Shown here piece after piece: positions 61,625 to 64,000 of a DNA stretch of 64,000 nt. The stretch lies in contig NZ_JACIGE010000012.1 in assembly GCF_014197755.1 (NCBI RefSeq), positions 1-64,000 on the forward strand, in the 5' to 3' direction. The notes below the pieces were generated by a model. That model did no database searches, had not been told where the DNA came from, and saw nothing but the letters and a program-made list of their open reading frames with translations. Made by a program: the position numbers and the translations under genes. The stretch's first letter is position 1. The number at the start of each line of letters is the position of its first letter. The DNA is from Rhodocyclus tenuis. Its GTDB lineage: Bacteria; Pseudomonadota; Gammaproteobacteria; Burkholderiales; Rhodocyclaceae.

Positions 61625-62443
61625 ATGAGTTCTACCGGGCCTCTGCTCGCTGCGCGCGGACTGGCCTTCGCCTACGGACGGCAGCCGGTTTTCGCGACGG
61701 TCGATCTGACGATCGCGCGGCGCGAAATCGTCTGCCTGATCGGCGCATCTGGTTGCGGCAAGTCGACGCTGTTACGCGTTCTCGCCGGTCTGGCTGAGCC
61801 GAGCGCCGGCGATGTCGTGGTCGACGGTGCCGACGATCCGGGCGGGCAGAGGATGCCAAGCGGACAAAGCCGTGCCGCCAAGGCGAGCGTGGTCTTCCAG
61901 TCGCCAGCGCTATTGCCCTGGCTGACGGTCGCCGAAAACGCCGGTTTCGGACTCGATTTCGCCTGCCGTCCGCCGGCGGCGAAAGCCTTGCGCGCCGAGC
62001 GTGTGGCGCGTTCGCTGGCACAGGTCGGCCTTGCCGAGCACGCCGACAAGAAGCCGCTGGCCCTGTCGGGCGGCATGGCGCAGCGCGTGGCGCTGGCCCG
62101 CGCGCTGGCGCGTGCCCCGGAAATCATCTACCTCGACGAGCCTTTTTCCGCGCTCGACGCGATCACGCGCGAGTCGATGCAGGATCTGCTGCTCGAACTG
62201 GCGCAGCACCATCAAAGCGCCGCGCTGCTGGTGACGCACGACATCGACGAGGCCCTGCGCATCGGCGACCGCGTGCTGCTGCTGGCGCGTCCGCAGGCCG
62301 AGCAGCCGGCGCGGATCGTCGGCGAATGGCGCCCCGGGGGGGCCGCGCCGCGCAAACACCGTTCGAGCGCGCTGAACGCGATGCGCGAAGAAATCCTCAA
62401 CACCCTCTCCGACCCTTCCGCCACCTGGTATCCCGCCCTTTAA
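61625..62443 (+). CDS. ABC transporter ATPase (SsuB/TauB/NrtD-like)
   Basis: 272-aa ATPase of the nitrate/sulfonate/taurine importer class. Walker A is GASGCGKST, the signature LSGGMAQRVALARAL and Walker B IIYLDEPFSAL, followed by VTHDIDEALRIGDRVLLL. The C-terminal part (about 235-272) has RKHRSSALNAMREEIL, as in SsuB/TauB. Between AhpD-like and solute-binding genes. Confidence 0.93.
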   Translation: MSSTGPLLAARGLAFAYGRQPVFATVDLTIARREIVCLIGASGCGKSTLLRVLAGLAEPSAGDVVVDGADDPGGQRMPSGQSRAAKASVVFQSPALLPWLTVAENAGFGLDFACRPPAAKALRAERVARSLAQVGLAEHADKKPLALSGGMAQRVALARALARAPEIIYLDEPFSALDAITRESMQDLLLELAQHHQSAALLVTHDIDEALRIGDRVLLLARPQAEQPARIVGEWRPGGAAPRKHRSSALNAMREEILNTLSDPSATWYPAL

Positions 62444-62453
62444 GGAGCCTGCC

Positions 62454-63650
62454 ATGAACGATCTCGATCATCTTGCCCACGACCTGCCCGTTTCCCGTCG
62501 TGACTTTCTCCGTCTGTCGGCGCTGCTCACCGGCGCCATCGCGCTGCCCGGACTTGCCCGCGCCGCCAATCCCGACGATCCGGTGCGCATCGGCTACCTG
62601 CCGATCACCGACGCTTCGCCGCTGCTCGTCGCGCACGCGCGGCAGCTGTTCGAGCAGCAGGGGCTGAACGTCGAGGCGCCGCGCCTGTTCCGCTCCTGGG
62701 CGCAGATCGTCGAGGCGTTCATGGCCGGTCAGGTGAACGTCGTGCACCTGCTTTCGCCGATGACGATCTGGGCGCGCTACGGCAGCCAGTTCCCCGCCAA
62801 GGTCGTCGCCTGGAACCACATGTCGGGGTCGGCACTGACCGTCGCGCCGACCATCCAGAGCGTCAAGGACCTCGGCGGCAAGAAAGTCGCCGTGCCGTTC
62901 TGGTACTCGATTCACAACGTCGTACTGCAGCACCTCTTGCGCGAAAACGGGCTGACCGTCGTCACCAAGCCCGCCGACAGCCTGAAAGCGAACGAAGTGG
63001 CGCTGTCGATCATGGCGCCGGCCGACATGGGGCCGGCGCTGGCCAACGGTGCCATCGCCGGCTTCATCGTCGCCGAACCCTTCAACGCCGCCGCCGAAAC
63101 CAACGGCATCGGCCGCGTGCTGCGCTTTACCGGCGACGTCTGGCGTGAGCACGCCTGCTGCGTCGTCACCATGCACGAGCGCGACCTCAAGGACCGTCCG
63201 GAATGGTCGCAGAAGGTCGTCAATGCCGTCGTCAATGCGCAGCACTGGCTGCGCGACAACCGCAAGGAGGGCGCGCAGCTGCTGTCGAAGGACGCGCCGG
63301 GCAAATACACGCCGTTCCCGCCGGCCGTGCTCGAACGCGTGCTGGTGCCCAACGCCGAGCGTAGCCAGCAGTACGTCAGGGAGGGGGCGATCCGCCATCC
63401 TGAGTGGAAGGACGAGCGCATCGAATACCAGCCCTATCCGTTCCCGTCTTACACCGAGCAGCTGGTCAAGCTCTTGAAGAACACGCAGGTCGAAGGCAAC
63501 AACCAGTTCCTGTCGGCGCTCGATCCGGCCTTCGTCGCACGCGATCTGGTCGACGACCGCTTCGTCAGGAAGTCGATCGCCACTCTGGGCGGGCTGAAGG
63601 CTTTCGGTCTGCCCGAGAAGTTCACGCGCAGTGAAACGATCGTTGCCTGA
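62454..63650 (+). CDS. ABC transporter solute-binding protein (NrtA/SsuA/NMT1-like), Tat-exported
   Basis: 398-aa periplasmic binding protein of the nitrate/sulfonate/THI5 group. Twin-arginine leader SRRDFLRLSALLTG at about residues 14-27. The mature part starts VRIGYLPITDASPLLVAHA, which is the NrtA/CmpA-like opening, and later IQSVKDLGGKKVAVP. The Tat signal suggests folding before export, possibly with a cofactor. Specificity (sulfonate, nitrate, bicarbonate, pyrimidine, or another organic anion) cannot be read from the sequence. Confidence 0.9.
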   Translation: MNDLDHLAHDLPVSRRDFLRLSALLTGAIALPGLARAANPDDPVRIGYLPITDASPLLVAHARQLFEQQGLNVEAPRLFRSWAQIVEAFMAGQVNVVHLLSPMTIWARYGSQFPAKVVAWNHMSGSALTVAPTIQSVKDLGGKKVAVPFWYSIHNVVLQHLLRENGLTVVTKPADSLKANEVALSIMAPADMGPALANGAIAGFIVAEPFNAAAETNGIGRVLRFTGDVWREHACCVVTMHERDLKDRPEWSQKVVNAVVNAQHWLRDNRKEGAQLLSKDAPGKYTPFPPAVLERVLVPNAERSQQYVREGAIRHPEWKDERIEYQPYPFPSYTEQLVKLLKNTQVEGNNQFLSALDPAFVARDLVDDRFVRKSIATLGGLKAFGLPEKFTRSETIVA

Positions 63651-63660
63651 GCCTGCGCCG

Positions 63661-64000
63661 ATGTCGTCACTGGCTTCTGTCCACGCCCGCTCGCTCGCCT
63701 ATCCGTTCATCGGGCTTGGCCTCGGCCTCCTGCTCTGGTGGCTGCTGGTGCACGGCGTCGGCGGGCAATCGCTGATGGCGGCGCGGTTTTCACCGGAAAA
63801 CACGTGGAGCGCCGCCGTTCAGCTCTGGCAGGGGGGCGAAGTCTGGGACCACGCCTGGGCCAGTTTGCGCCGTGTCGCGCTAGGCCTCGCCTGCGCATTG
63901 TTGTTCGGTGTGCCACTCGGCCTGCTGGTCGGCAGCTGGCGGGATTTCAACCAGTCGACATCGACGCTGTTCCAGTTCCTGCGCATGATTTCGCCGCTAT
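63661..64000 (+). CDS. ABC transporter permease (SsuC/TauC-like), cut by window end
   Basis: The first 113 codons of the permease belonging to the preceding binding protein and ATPase. Two to three hydrophobic helices are visible (IGLGLGLLLWWLLVHGV; LGLACALLFGVPLGLLVGSW), with the SLRRVALG start of the BPD_transp_1 domain. Incomplete at 64000. Confidence 0.88.
   Translation, partial: MSSLASVHARSLAYPFIGLGLGLLLWWLLVHGVGGQSLMAARFSPENTWSAAVQLWQGGEVWDHAWASLRRVALGLACALLFGVPLGLLVGSWRDFNQSTSTLFQFLRMISPL

Noticed and set aside
1-64000. CRISPR array, prophage, rRNA operon
   Set aside because: No regularly spaced repeats, phage structural or integrase genes, or rRNA sequence seen.

Overview
The window is about 64 kb of GC-rich DNA from a Gram-negative bacterium, most likely a betaproteobacterium of the Rhodocyclales/Rhodocyclaceae type. 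This rests on gene content (FtrABCD-type ferrous iron uptake, a PEP-CTERM protein with a sigma-54 promoter, an ybeD-lipB-lipA cluster, several TonB-dependent receptors) and on repeated extended -10 promoters of the form TGCTAGAAT. No species assignment is possible from sequence reading alone.

Layout. 0.1-2.9 kb: C-terminal part of a type I secreted RTX/VCBS adhesin, ended by a clear terminator. 2.9-10.4 kb: housekeeping block with a YqaA/DedA membrane protein, ilvA, a MalY/PatB aminotransferase, a D-Ala-D-Ala carboxypeptidase, a D-amino-acid transaminase, ybeD, lipB and lipA. 10.5-11.0 kb: a heavily deleted IS3-family remnant. 11.1-12.3 kb: a membrane diguanylate cyclase. 12.4-17.4 kb (minus): an ftrABCD-like Fe(II) uptake operon (P19, porin, cupredoxin, FTR1 permease, polyferredoxin) with Fur-like sites upstream. 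17.7-22.3 kb: GST, DUF4197 protein, Rep helicase, cytochrome c, tRNA-Arg(CCG). 22.4-28.4 kb: an island scar next to the tRNA, with a BREX remnant (brxL, pglZ only), a 5'-truncated Fic gene and a RES-domain toxin gene meeting at a deletion junction. 28.5-39.7 kb: nucleoside deoxyribosyltransferase, ADP-ribosylglycohydrolase, PEP-CTERM protein, an outer-membrane factor/adaptor pair without its RND pump, a two-domain lysozyme inhibitor, a Cache/GAF/HD-GYP protein and a NupC-type nucleoside transporter.

40-64 kb is an uptake and metabolism region. It begins with tonB-exbB-exbD, a secreted phosphodiesterase, an exported SurE-like nucleotidase, a TonB-dependent receptor (TBDR) and an alpha/beta hydrolase. 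A second, paralogous TBDR follows with an Opp-type ABC importer whose solute-binding protein and first permease are one 853-residue polypeptide, and whose two ATPases are also fused. Divergent from this receptor is a tightly coupled four-gene set: an IPNS-like Fe(II) oxygenase, a Cys/Met-metabolism PLP-fold protein lacking the catalytic lysine, a radical SAM protein with an unusual CX8CX2C cluster motif, and a split-barrel flavoprotein-like protein. An AraC regulator, an AhpD-like protein and an SsuABC/NrtABC-like transporter (cut by the window end) follow. This 47-64 kb locus is the best candidate for an undescribed system. It looks like a route for capturing and processing an unknown small organic molecule, possibly sulfur- or nitrogen-containing. 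The substrate is inference, not shown.

Most of the many long antisense reading frames are GC-driven shadows and are left out.
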